The notes below the pieces were generated by a model that ran no database searches, was not told the DNA's origin, and saw nothing but the letters and a program-made list of their open reading frames with translations. Shown here piece by piece: positions 27,306 to 35,949 of a stretch of 64,000 bases of DNA. The stretch comes from Sphingobacterium sp. HMA12 (lineage in GTDB: Bacteria; Bacteroidota; Bacteroidia; Sphingobacteriales; Sphingobacteriaceae). How positions within the stretch are numbered: the stretch's first letter is position 1; the number at the start of each line of letters is the position of its first letter. The stretch spans positions 307,974 to 371,973 of the forward strand of contig NZ_BEYR01000005.1 of the NCBI RefSeq assembly GCF_002933815.1, in the 5' to 3' direction. The translations under genes and the position numbers were made by a program.

Positions 27306-29162
27306 ATGAAAAAACTATTTTCGCTTGCGCTTGCTTTAAGTATAGGAGCAGCAGTATTTGCGCAGGAAAAAAAAGAGGTCACATTGAAAATTGTGCCTCT
27401 ACCGCAACATGTCCAGATCAAAAATGGCTCATTCAAAATCAATGCGAACACAAAAATTACTTTTGATAATGAAGAGGACAAAAAAGTTGCCATTTTATTT
27501 CAGGATTTTCTAAAAAGCAGCTACAACCTCAATTTATCGCTGGCAAAATCGGCGGGCAAAAACAGCATTTATTTCTCTTCTAAAGGTGCAAAATCAGCCA
27601 ATACGGAAGCTTATGATCTTAACATCGCTTCTGAACAAATTACGGTCAGTGGGAAAGCAGCAGGATTATTTTATGGCATGCAATCGTTGATTCAATTGCT
27701 ACCGGTCGATAAAAAAGCAGGTATTGAAATTCAGCAGGCATCCATTCAGGATGAGCCTCGTTTTGCTTACCGTGGATTGCATCTTGATGTTGGCCGTCAC
27801 TTCTTCCCCGTAGAATTTGTCAAAAAGTATATTGATATTTTGGCATCCTACAAACTAAATACTTTTCACTGGCACCTGACAGATGATCAAGGCTGGCGTA
27901 TTGAAATTAAATCCCACCCCAAACTGACACAGATCGGTGGCTATCGCAACCAGACATTATTGGGCAACTATAAGACTGACGGTGACTATGACAATACCCC
28001 TTATGGTGGGTTCTATACCCAAGACCAGATTAAAGAAGTTGTTGCTTACGCAAAAGCGAAGTATGTCACTGTTATTCCTGAAATAGAGATGCCGGGCCAT
28101 GCTTTGGCGGCACTTTCGGCTTACCCAGAGCTAGGTTGTGGTGATAAACCAGGGCCCTATACAGCAGCGCAGACCTGGGGTGTTTTCGATGATGTATTCT
28201 GTGCTGGTAAAGAAGAGACATTCAAGCTATTGGAAGATGTTATCGACGAAGTCATTCCATTATTCCCAAGCGAATACATCCACATCGGTGGCGATGAATG
28301 TCCTAAGACCAAATGGAAGACTTGTCCACATTGTCAGAAAAGAATCAAGGATAATAACCTCAAAGACGAACATGAATTGCAGAGCTATTTTATTCAACGT
28401 ATGGAAAAATACATTAATAGCAAAGGCAAACGTATCATTGGCTGGGATGAGATCTTAGAGGGTGGATTAGCACCAAATGCGACCGTGATGAGCTGGAGAG
28501 GAGACCAAGGAGCTATCGATGCGGCAAACCAAGGACATGACGTTATTATCACAGCCAACAGTTATGGGCTTTACTTTGACCACAAACAAGGTGCTGATCA
28601 AAATAGAGAGCCATTGAGCATCGGTGGACTTTCGACATTGCATAAAGTATATGCTGCCGACCCTATGCCTACCAAAATTTCAGCAAACAACAAGAAACAC
28701 GTTTTGGGTGTACAAGCGAATATCTGGACAGAATACATCGGCTCTTCCAACAAAGTGGAGTTCACCATCCTACCGCGTGTACTGGCTCTTTCGGAAATTG
28801 CCTGGACGCAACCGGAGAATAAAAACTGGAAGAATTTTTCTGAACAACGTGCGGCACGCCAATTGGCAAAGCTCGATCAGACAAACACATTCTATCGTGT
28901 ACCTGAGGTATATGGTATCACTGACACGACGATATACGCCTCAGAATATACCATCCGGGATTTAAAGCCATCTGTCGAAGGTGCCAAAATCTATTATACA
29001 CTGGACAATTATGATCCTTCAGAATTGGACCTTGAATATACCGGGCCGGTTAAAGTGACGGTTCCAAACAGTAAAGAACGTGTATTCAAAGCCGTAGTTG
29101 TGACGCCTTCTGGAAAACGGAGCAATTACATTCGGGTAAACATTATCAATACAAAGAAATAA
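27306..29162 (+). CDS. GH20 beta-N-acetylhexosaminidase, exported
   Basis: A 618-residue secreted enzyme that releases terminal GlcNAc or GalNAc. Signal peptide about residues 1-19 (AAVFAQ). A GH20 N-terminal domain spans roughly 25-150. The catalytic barrel starts at YRGLHLDVGRHF (155-166) and includes TFHWHLTDDQGWRIE (186-200), PEIEMPGH (258-265) and the catalytic pair Asp330-Glu331 in HIGGDECPK. A Cys cluster, Cys332, Cys340 and Cys343, follows the catalytic pair. The C-terminal region after about 530 resembles the beta-sandwich found in chitobiases. It stands alone with its own terminator. Confidence 0.96.
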   Translation: MKKLFSLALALSIGAAVFAQEKKEVTLKIVPLPQHVQIKNGSFKINANTKITFDNEEDKKVAILFQDFLKSSYNLNLSLAKSAGKNSIYFSSKGAKSANTEAYDLNIASEQITVSGKAAGLFYGMQSLIQLLPVDKKAGIEIQQASIQDEPRFAYRGLHLDVGRHFFPVEFVKKYIDILASYKLNTFHWHLTDDQGWRIEIKSHPKLTQIGGYRNQTLLGNYKTDGDYDNTPYGGFYTQDQIKEVVAYAKAKYVTVIPEIEMPGHALAALSAYPELGCGDKPGPYTAAQTWGVFDDVFCAGKEETFKLLEDVIDEVIPLFPSEYIHIGGDECPKTKWKTCPHCQKRIKDNNLKDEHELQSYFIQRMEKYINSKGKRIIGWDEILEGGLAPNATVMSWRGDQGAIDAANQGHDVIITANSYGLYFDHKQGADQNREPLSIGGLSTLHKVYAADPMPTKISANNKKHVLGVQANIWTEYIGSSNKVEFTILPRVLALSEIAWTQPENKNWKNFSEQRAARQLAKLDQTNTFYRVPEVYGITDTTIYASEYTIRDLKPSVEGAKIYYTLDNYDPSELDLEYTGPVKVTVPNSKERVFKAVVVTPSGKRSNYIRVNIINTKK

Positions 29163-29180
29163 TATCACTTCGTCCATGCG

Positions 29181-29227
29181 AAAGCGCTAATATTCTGTTA
29201 ACTTTGAACAGATATTAGCGCTTTTTT
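29181..29227 (+). terminator. Rho-independent terminator after the hexosaminidase gene
   Basis: AAGCGCTAATAT.CTGTT and AACAGATATTAGCGCTT pair across a short loop between 29182 and 29223, followed by TTTTTT. It lies about 20 bp past the stop codon. Confidence 0.85.
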
Positions 29228-29268
29228 ATTGACGTGCGGTATCACTACAAGATTTAAAAAATATTTCT

Positions 29269-29745
29269 ATGGCTGAGGATCTGTTGATTGCCAAAGGCAG
29301 CAAAGAAGAACAATATCAAAACTTGCTTCCACAGATAGGTGGATTGTTACAGGGAGAAAATAATCAGATTGCAAACCTTGCCAATATTGCGGCAGCACTA
29401 AAGGAACAATTTAATTTTTTTTGGGTTGGTTTTTATCTCGTAGACGGTGCTGAAGAGCTTGTTCTTGGTCCCTTCCAAGGCCCTGTTGCCTGTACGCGCA
29501 TAAAAAAAGGAAGAGGTGTATGCGGCGGTGCTTGGGTGCAGGCGAAAACGCTTATCGTACCTGATGTGGAACAATTTCCTGGTCATATTGCCTGTAGTTC
29601 GCTGTCACGGTCTGAAATCGTATTACCTGTTTACAAACAGGGGGAAATTATCGGGGTACTCGATGTGGACAGCAGTGAATTGGATAGCTTCGACGAAATT
29701 GACGAAAAATACCTTACCCAAGTCTTGCAGTTGTTGGACAAGTAA
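29269..29745 (+). CDS. msrC: Free methionine-(R)-sulfoxide reductase (GAF domain)
   Basis: A 158-residue single GAF-domain enzyme that reduces free L-methionine-(R)-sulfoxide in the cytoplasm. The three family cysteines are present: Cys75 (GPVACTR), Cys85 (GRGVCGGAW) and Cys109 (GHIACSS). Their spacing, 10 and 24 residues, is the same as in the E. coli enzyme. The motifs FWVGFYLVDG, LGPFQG, VPDV and SEIVLPV are also typical. Length matches the family. It is transcribed separately from the hexosaminidase gene, which ends in a terminator. Confidence 0.93.
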   Translation: MAEDLLIAKGSKEEQYQNLLPQIGGLLQGENNQIANLANIAAALKEQFNFFWVGFYLVDGAEELVLGPFQGPVACTRIKKGRGVCGGAWVQAKTLIVPDVEQFPGHIACSSLSRSEIVLPVYKQGEIIGVLDVDSSELDSFDEIDEKYLTQVLQLLDK

Positions 29746-29842
29746 AATTCAATCAACTCGCTGACACGAGTCGTAATCTGTCTACCAGCAAGTGTAAATC
29801 AAGCATGGCATAGTCCGGTTGTAATGGAACTGAAAGTCCGCT

Positions 29843-30445
29843 TTAGAAGCCAAGTCCCACCTGTAGGGTGAAACGATGCAAATGATAACGGTTTTCGTTG
29901 CTAATTAATCCATTCACATAGTCTCTGCCCGGCAGATTTGATGAAGGTGCTGAGTAGCTGTCTTCCCGCTTAAATTGCTGATATCGATACCCTGTAGCCA
30001 ACGACCAATAGGATTGCGAATTTTTAAAATTAAAACGCCAGCCCAATTGCGGGCTGAACAATACACCCCCTCGATATTTAGATTTTAAATTATTTGTCTG
30101 GACCGTTTTATTCAGAAAGGCAAACCCATACCCCAGGTCTACTCCTGCAAAAAAAGAACGTTTTCGGTCAGGATATGCTATATAGTTGACTTTAGCGGAT
30201 AGCGGTAAAAACCACTTTGCACCATTGTTATTTACTGGATAGCGATCCAAGCCTGTATTTAGTCCGATCGCAAATTTCTCATTCAGGTTTAACCCATGGA
30301 AGGTATGTAGCCCGAAGCCGGACTCGAGAAAAATTGGTCCATAAGTGATGACTGAAAGTTCGTTATGATTCGTGTATTTTTTTGTTTGTGCCGTGGCTGC
30401 TAAACTCGTAAAAAGGGCAAATAGAATAACCAAAAATCTTTTCAT
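29843..30445 (-). CDS. Small outer-membrane beta-barrel protein, function unknown
   Basis: A 200-residue protein with a signal peptide (about 1-20, ending AATAQ). Alternating hydrophobic/aromatic strands follow, including KFAIGLNTGLDRYP, FFAGVDLGYGF, GVLFSPQLGWRF and SLATGYRY. The last residue is Phe (TLQVGLGF), the usual signal for Bam-mediated insertion. I recognise no specific family. It lies 21 bp behind the LVIVD lipoprotein gene on the same strand, so the two are probably an operon. Confidence 0.75.
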   Translation of the reverse strand: MKRFLVILFALFTSLAATAQTKKYTNHNELSVITYGPIFLESGFGLHTFHGLNLNEKFAIGLNTGLDRYPVNNNGAKWFLPLSAKVNYIAYPDRKRSFFAGVDLGYGFAFLNKTVQTNNLKSKYRGGVLFSPQLGWRFNFKNSQSYWSLATGYRYQQFKREDSYSAPSSNLPGRDYVNGLISNENRYHLHRFTLQVGLGF

Positions 30446-30466
30446 AGTGGTATACTGTTCGTTTTT

Positions 30467-31687
30467 TTAATTCGATTTGATTACTGGGATAACACTTAGT
30501 TCCTTCAATTTTGTCCGATTACTATAATCGTACTGGTAAAGGCCATTGCTCCCTGTGACAAGAAGCGATTTAGATCCCGCGATCACATCCATGCTTTTGA
30601 GCTCTTTTATATTTTCCAGGAGTTTATCTCCAATTTTGCTCACATCACTGGCATCGAAAGATTTGAACCCATAATCACCATCGCAGACATATAAGGTTTG
30701 GTCTGACAAGGCTAAGCCATGCGGGTTTTCCAGGGAATAAGTATACTTCAGAGTTGGATTTTTAAGATCCTGTATATCGACCACTTCCAGCAAATTCTGC
30801 TGTCCACCACATGCGGATCCGGTACGTAATGTAACAAAGGCATACTTATCGTTGACAACAACAGGATCACAGGCTCTAATATGTGCATAGCGCGATAATT
30901 CCGTAGGCTCAGATGCCGTGGATATATCAAAAATAAGCATGCCTGTATTGGAACCAATAAATAAGTTATTCTTATATGGGAATACAGTTTCGATACCAAA
31001 TCCCAACTTGACATCTTTCACATATACGGGGTTACGGGAGTCTTGCACGTTAAACAAATGCAATGTGCTATGATCCACTGCATATAGATGTTTGTTGGCT
31101 AAGGTGAACCGTGCCATCGATCCACCTTGTCCCACCCCCGAGTTCGATTCATTGTATTCTAGGTACTTTTTTTCGTAGGGACTGTATTTATTTTTGTAGG
31201 CATAACTGACCAGGGAGTCACGATATCCGGTAACTACCACGTCCGGTATATTGTTGATGTAGTCCTTTTGAAGTACGGTTTTAAATACATTTTCATTGCG
31301 CGCGAGCAACCTTGGTGCAGTGGGATCCGCAAGATCGAATGTCAATAGATCCGCAAAACTATCGGCGTAGAGCCTTCCTTCCTGAACAGCCAAATCTACG
31401 TTACCCGGAATATTTAAAAAAGAGATTGCTTTAGGTTTTGAAGGGTCGGTATTGTTATAAATATGAATCCCTTTATTTGGTTCGTTGATAAATAGGTAAT
31501 CCTGATAGATATAGATCTTACCAGCTTGAGTGATCGTCCTCGGAGTACTGATGGCATTGGCTTTAGCCCGAATGCTTTCCATTGTTTCAAATACAGGTAC
31601 CTGAGCTAAATATTGCCCCTTTTGCTCGATTTTGTCACAGCCCAATAAGAACAGGCTTCCGAATAAAATAAGCCGAGCTTTTTTCAT
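30467..31687 (-). CDS. LVIVD-repeat beta-propeller lipoprotein
   Basis: Start chosen at 31687, giving MKKARLILFGSLFLLGC with lipobox LLGC; an upstream start at 31726 would place 13 extra residues before this signal. The 406-residue product carries repeats of the LVIVD type, each a strand followed by (D/N)....P: YIYQDYLFIN...IHIYNNTDPSKPK, LYADSFADLLTFDLADPTAP, LHLFNVQDSRNPV, LLEVVDIQDLKNPT and YGFKSFDASD. Such proteins fold as propellers on the cell surface or in the periplasm; the ligand is unknown. It is probably co-transcribed with the small barrel gene downstream. Confidence 0.8.
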   Translation of the reverse strand: MKKARLILFGSLFLLGCDKIEQKGQYLAQVPVFETMESIRAKANAISTPRTITQAGKIYIYQDYLFINEPNKGIHIYNNTDPSKPKAISFLNIPGNVDLAVQEGRLYADSFADLLTFDLADPTAPRLLARNENVFKTVLQKDYINNIPDVVVTGYRDSLVSYAYKNKYSPYEKKYLEYNESNSGVGQGGSMARFTLANKHLYAVDHSTLHLFNVQDSRNPVYVKDVKLGFGIETVFPYKNNLFIGSNTGMLIFDISTASEPTELSRYAHIRACDPVVVNDKYAFVTLRTGSACGGQQNLLEVVDIQDLKNPTLKYTYSLENPHGLALSDQTLYVCDGDYGFKSFDASDVSKIGDKLLENIKELKSMDVIAGSKSLLVTGSNGLYQYDYSNRTKLKELSVIPVIKSN

Positions 31688-31822
31688 AAAATACATAACT
31701 ATATGGTCAATTAAATTTATAATCACAATAGTGAACGATGCATTTATGATTTCGCTACAGGCGATCCTATTTTTTTACAACTATACTGGTAAGATCATAG
31801 CCTTGGGGTAAGAAATTTTTAG

Positions 31823-32722
31823 CTATTGTAATTCCCAAATTTTAACAAGCTTGTCATCGCTGACACTAAAGAAATATTGACCGTCTTCGGACCATATCCC
31901 TGCATTGACGGATAAATGATGACCGTCCTGCATTTTGTCACGGCTCATATTCTTCAGCAGTGCAAAATCAGCATTAGACCAAAATTTCAACGACTTATCG
32001 CGGCTTACTGTAGCAAAAAAAGGCTCAAAAGGATGCGGATAGATACCATACACCGTGAACAGATGCGGCACAAAGGAAAAGTTATTACTCAATTGATTCA
32101 CATCCGAAATGATAAGCTGTGCATCACGTCCACCGCTTAAGAGTTTATTTTGAAGAAAAGCCAGAGAAGTTGTAGGCAAACTATGGAGCTTCATACGTTG
32201 GATGACATGAAAGTCCTGGCTATCCAACAAATACACCCAGCCATTTTTATCTCCCAGAGCAATCTTGGTTTCATCGCCATCCACGGCAATACTCCGTACA
32301 GTCGTTTGGGATAGCTGTAGGTCATAAATACGCGTGTATGTTGTGAGGTCGATCACATACAGCCGTCCTTCCTCTCCTACTGCGAGCAGCTCATTCTTTT
32401 GATGGATATAGGAAAGTGCAAAAATGGCCTTATTGCCGAGCTGCAAACTCGCTACCAGTTTCTGTTCCTGTACATCCACGAAAAGTAGCTTCCCCTCGCG
32501 CAGCGCAATTGCCAGTATCGCAGTTCCTGGAATCAATTTTAAAGCATATACGGAGGAGGTCACTGCACACAGAATACGTTTAAAGCCGTTTTTTTCTATA
32601 TCCCATTCGACCACACCCTTATCGTTACCGCCCGTAAAAAAAGTATGTGGATAGTATCCCTTTTCCACGCAAAAAATTGGATTTTGATGTCCCGGCAATG
32701 TAGCTCTTAATTTAATATCCAT
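31823..32722 (-). CDS. WD40-repeat protein, cytoplasmic
   Basis: A 299-residue WD40 propeller without signal peptide. Repeats end in WD-like dipeptides or equivalents: GHQNPIFCVE...GGNDKGVVEWDIE, ...GKLLFVDVQ, ...EGRLYVIDLT, ...NGWVYLLDSQ, ...GGRDAQLIISDV, ...SRDKSLKFWSNAD and ...SDDKLVKIWELQ, i.e. seven blades. Start chosen at 32722 (MDIKLRATLPGHQNP), which opens directly on the first blade; an upstream in-frame start at 32773 adds 17 residues of no evident structure. It probably serves as a protein-interaction scaffold; no partner is evident. Confidence 0.8.
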   Translation of the reverse strand: MDIKLRATLPGHQNPIFCVEKGYYPHTFFTGGNDKGVVEWDIEKNGFKRILCAVTSSVYALKLIPGTAILAIALREGKLLFVDVQEQKLVASLQLGNKAIFALSYIHQKNELLAVGEEGRLYVIDLTTYTRIYDLQLSQTTVRSIAVDGDETKIALGDKNGWVYLLDSQDFHVIQRMKLHSLPTTSLAFLQNKLLSGGRDAQLIISDVNQLSNNFSFVPHLFTVYGIYPHPFEPFFATVSRDKSLKFWSNADFALLKNMSRDKMQDGHHLSVNAGIWSEDGQYFFSVSDDKLVKIWELQ

Positions 32723-32832
32723 AGTTGTCCATTCAAATTCTCCGGATGATAAGCGGAGAGACCCTGCTTGCAAATGAAATTCGATTGCTCGTCAGCTTAT
32801 TTCGCCGATCCAAGATAAATAGTCATAAAGCA

Positions 32833-32875
32833 ACAAAAAAGAAGTGCAGCATATTCACAAATATACTGCACTTCT
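32833..32875 (-). terminator. Rho-independent terminator of the histidine operon
   Basis: AGAAGTGCAG (32840-32849) pairs with CTGCACTTCT (32866-32875), extended inward by ATATT/AATAT. Read on the minus strand it is followed by TTTTTTG. It lies about 125 bp past the hisIE stop codon. Confidence 0.8.
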
Positions 32876-33001
32876 AAGACTATTTTGTCATATTACCTTA
32901 AAGCCTCATCCGATTCTGCCATTCCCTCAAATTTCTTTGTGTGTATCTTCGAATTCGGTGTATATGCAGTTCAACTACACAGTCTTCATTGAAAATCGGC
33001 G

Positions 33002-33586
33002 CTATTGATGTCTACTTTCAAGATTTTTAGCTATTGTTTCTAACGAAAATCCTTTTTCTCGCAACAACACGATCAAATGGAACAGTAGATCGGACGTTTC
33101 ATTGATAAAGTCAGTCTCGGTTTCAGTTAACGCTGCGATAACAGTTTCCACGGCTTCTTCGCCTACTTTTTGCGCAATCTTATTAATTCCTCTGGACCGC
33201 AAACGGTTAACATAGGATTCGTCAGAAGGATGTTCATACCGATGATTGACAATACGTTCAAGTTCCAGTATGAAATTCTGATTGAATTCTGTATTGAAAC
33301 AGCTCCGGCTCCCCGTATGACAAGTTGGCCCCACAGGATCAGCCTTGATCAATACAGTATCTTTATCGCAATCAATATGAATGCTCTTTACGTTTAAAAA
33401 GTTCCCGCTCTCCTCCCCTTTTGTCCAGAGACGATTTTTGCTACGAGAGAAAAAAGTCACGCGCTTCTCCGCCTGTGTCTTTTGCCAAGCCTCTTCATTC
33501 ATATAACCCAGCATCAACACCTCCAGGGTTTGAGCGTCTTGCACAATCACTGGAACAAGTCCGTCACTTTTTGCAAAATCTAACAT
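33002..33586 (-). CDS. hisIE: Bifunctional phosphoribosyl-AMP cyclohydrolase / phosphoribosyl-ATP pyrophosphatase
   Basis: A 194-residue fusion doing steps 2 and 3 of histidine synthesis. The HisI half (about 1-105) shows LMLGYMNEEAWQKT, FFSRSKNRLWTKGEESGN and the metal-binding segments HIDCDKDTVL and GPTCHTGSRSCF. The HisE half (about 110-194) shows KVGEEAVETVIAAL and SDLLFHLIVLL. It is the last gene of the operon, 182 bp after hisF, an unusually long gap here. A strong terminator follows at 32833-32875. Confidence 0.97.
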   Translation of the reverse strand: MLDFAKSDGLVPVIVQDAQTLEVLMLGYMNEEAWQKTQAEKRVTFFSRSKNRLWTKGEESGNFLNVKSIHIDCDKDTVLIKADPVGPTCHTGSRSCFNTEFNQNFILELERIVNHRYEHPSDESYVNRLRSRGINKIAQKVGEEAVETVIAALTETETDFINETSDLLFHLIVLLREKGFSLETIAKNLESRHQ

Positions 33587-33768
33587 GGTATTAGTATTTA
33601 GTATTGAGATATGAGTCTTTAGATCTTACTTGTATCAGCCTAGGGCTTACAAGCTTTGTTCCTACTCCTTACTCATTAATCAATTTTCTTATTCCGCAAG
33701 CCTGATAGCTTACCTAATATTATCATTACTCCTTTATCCTTACACTGTATTCTTTGCTACTTTATTCG
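33587..33768. repeat. Low-complexity spacer with hairpin between hisF and hisIE
   Basis: This 182-bp spacer is unlike the 1-60 bp gaps elsewhere in the operon. On the minus strand it is a run of near-repeats: GGAGTAATG, GAGTAAGGAGTAGG, then CTCAATACTAAATACTAATACC directly before hisIE, shown here in pieces. A bulged hairpin, CTTGTA-tc-AGCC-tag-GGCT-TACAAG, spans 33629-33653. A related GCAAGC-CTGATA-GCTTAC element lies just beyond it. The function is unknown; the spacer may be a dispersed intergenic repeat. Confidence 0.45.
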
Positions 33769-34524
33769 CTACGATCTAACGACAATACCATTATGGTGTA
33801 AAGTCCGCTTAAGGTCCGGAATCAATATTTCTCCATAATGGAATACCGAAGCTGCTAATGCGGCATCTACATTGGCCTGTTGAAATACATCGACGAAATG
33901 CTGTTGATTACCGGCCCCACCAGACGCGATCAAAGGAATATGAATACGGTCGTTTACAGCTTTTAAGAACTTATTGTCAAAACCGTTTTTTGTCCCGTCA
34001 TGATCCATCGATGTTAGCAGAATTTCTCCGGCCCCGCGCTCTTGCGCTTCACGGATCCAATCCAGGGTATTGATCGCGGTCTTGATACGTCCACCACTTA
34101 AATGAACCAGATCCTGCCCTTCAATAGATCTTGTATCGACAGCAACCACAACAAACTGGGCACCAAAAGCTGCAGCCATCGCATTGATCAGTTCTGGATT
34201 ACGCACAGCGGCAGAATTGATAGAAATCTTGTCCGCCCCGGCATTTAATAGGATATCAGCATCGCTAATTTCATTGATCCCTCCACCGATGGTAAAAGGA
34301 ATATTCACCTGCCGGGCTACCGCTTTCACGAGATCTATCGTCGTCTTGCGCCCCTCATGTGTAGCTGTAATATCTAAAAACACAAGTTCATCAGCTCCCT
34401 GCTGGGAGTATTCGTAAGCGAGTTCAACAGGATCACCTGCATCGCGCAGATCGACAAAGTTGACTCCTTTTACCGTACGTCCATCTTTAACATCCAAGCA
34501 AGGAATTATCCGTTTAGCCAGCAT
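33769..34524 (-). CDS. hisF: Imidazole glycerol phosphate synthase, cyclase subunit
   Basis: A 251-residue TIM barrel that, with HisH, makes imidazole glycerol phosphate and AICAR. MLAKRIIPCLDVKDGRTVKG at the N-terminus is canonical. The catalytic Asp near residue 11 (CLDV) and the second Asp in VVVAVDTRS are present, as are the phosphate-binding motifs TIGGGI and IASGGAG. Full length. Only one base separates its start from the hisA stop codon. Confidence 0.98.
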   Translation of the reverse strand: MLAKRIIPCLDVKDGRTVKGVNFVDLRDAGDPVELAYEYSQQGADELVFLDITATHEGRKTTIDLVKAVARQVNIPFTIGGGINEISDADILLNAGADKISINSAAVRNPELINAMAAAFGAQFVVVAVDTRSIEGQDLVHLSGGRIKTAINTLDWIREAQERGAGEILLTSMDHDGTKNGFDNKFLKAVNDRIHIPLIASGGAGNQQHFVDVFQQANVDAALAASVFHYGEILIPDLKRTLHHNGIVVRS

Positions 34525-34525
34525 G

Positions 34526-35278
34526 TTAAAATCTGATTAATGATTTGAGATTCCAGTCTTTGACTTCATCGATAGAGATACGGTTTTCATAGATTGCTTT
34601 TCCCACAACTACTGATTCCACTCCACCCAGTTCCTGAAGCTTTTGAATATCATCCATTGAACTGATACCTCCAGAAGCAATCAACTTGATGATCGGAGAA
34701 TGGCTTAACAATTTTTGATACAATTCTACACCTGCACCACCTAATTTTCCATCTTTGCTAATATCCGTACAAAGGAATCTAAAAAATCCCAGCGCCAAAC
34801 ATTTATCAATATACTCGATCAATTTAATTGGCGAACTTTCCAACCAGCCTGAGTATTTAATGACTTCATCCAATACATCAATTGCAATCACAATATGATC
34901 CGCGTATTTGACTTTCCCTTCATTTAGCGTTGCCAGTTCTTCCAAAAAAGAAGGATTTGTGATCGCTTGCGTACCGACAATCACACGGTATACACCAGCA
35001 TCGACCAATTCCTTTACCTTATCAATGCTTCTGACTCCACCGCCATACTGAATTTTCATATCTGTTTTTTGAATGATATCAAATAAATAGGCCTGATTGC
35101 TAAAGTCGCCTTTTGCACCATTTAAATCTATGATATGAACCAACTCAGTTCCGTTTGCATGATAATTCTCGATCTGCTCTTCTAAACTTATAGCATAAGT
35201 TGTAACGTCGTTGTAGTTACCCTCTCTTAAACGGACAACTTTTTTGTCCAAAACGTCAATTGCTGGAATTATATACAT
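34526..35278 (-). CDS. hisA: ProFAR isomerase (phosphoribosylformimino-5-aminoimidazole carboxamide ribotide isomerase)
   Basis: A 250-residue TIM barrel doing the Amadori rearrangement in histidine synthesis. The N-terminus MYIIPAIDVLDKKVVRLREG holds the catalytic Asp near residue 8. QYGGGVRS and IASGGISS are the phosphate-binding loops, and CTDISKDG carries the second catalytic Asp. It lies between hisH and hisF at spacings of 12 and 1 bp. Confidence 0.98.
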   Translation of the reverse strand: MYIIPAIDVLDKKVVRLREGNYNDVTTYAISLEEQIENYHANGTELVHIIDLNGAKGDFSNQAYLFDIIQKTDMKIQYGGGVRSIDKVKELVDAGVYRVIVGTQAITNPSFLEELATLNEGKVKYADHIVIAIDVLDEVIKYSGWLESSPIKLIEYIDKCLALGFFRFLCTDISKDGKLGGAGVELYQKLLSHSPIIKLIASGGISSMDDIQKLQELGGVESVVVGKAIYENRISIDEVKDWNLKSLIRF

Positions 35279-35290
35279 AATCGAATATTT

Positions 35291-35890
35291 TTAGTCTACT
35301 TGAATAGTTGAAAAATTGAGCAATAACTGCTCACCTGCTTTTCCCGACTTCTCCGGGTGAAATTGTACGCCAAAGAAATTTTCTTTGGAAATTGCTGCTG
35401 AAAATGGCAATCCATATTCACATTTAGCGGCGGTAAATGTCATATCATATTCGATATAATACGAATGGACAAAATAAAAATAAGTCTGATCTTCTATATT
35501 CGCAAATAAAGGATTATTTGCTTGTACTGAAACGCTATTCCAGCCCATATGAGGTACTTTTCCCGCTATGCTGGCTTCAAAATGTAACGTTTTCAACGGG
35601 AACAACTTCAACATCTCGGCATCACCCTCCTCGGAATATTCCGTCAGCAGCTGCATCCCGACACAGATTCCCAGCACAGGTTTGCGCAAGTCCTTAATAT
35701 AGGGTACTAATCCCGACTCAAGCAATTTATTCATTGCCGCCCCAGCATGACCTACGCCCGGAATAATAATCCGATCATAACAATCCATCTCCTCAGCCGT
35801 ATTGATCATACCATAGGTCAGCCCTACTCGATCTAGCGCAGCAGTCAGGGAAAAGATATTCCCGGCACCATAATTAATAATTCCTATCAT
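35291..35890 (-). CDS. hisH: Imidazole glycerol phosphate synthase, glutaminase subunit
   Basis: A 199-residue class I glutamine amidotransferase that supplies ammonia to HisF. MIGIINYGAGNIFSL and IIPGVGHAG begin the fold. The nucleophile Cys is in GICVGMQLL (near residue 76), and the His-Glu pair is in GVQFHPEKSG (near 178-180). Length fits the family. It sits between hisB (59 bp) and hisA (12 bp). Confidence 0.98.
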   Translation of the reverse strand: MIGIINYGAGNIFSLTAALDRVGLTYGMINTAEEMDCYDRIIIPGVGHAGAAMNKLLESGLVPYIKDLRKPVLGICVGMQLLTEYSEEGDAEMLKLFPLKTLHFEASIAGKVPHMGWNSVSVQANNPLFANIEDQTYFYFVHSYYIEYDMTFTAAKCEYGLPFSAAISKENFFGVQFHPEKSGKAGEQLLLNFSTIQVD

Positions 35891-35949
35891 TTTTGAGGTT
35901 AATCTTTACTCATTTATCCCGTGGATTCTCTTTATTAAATTAAACAAAA

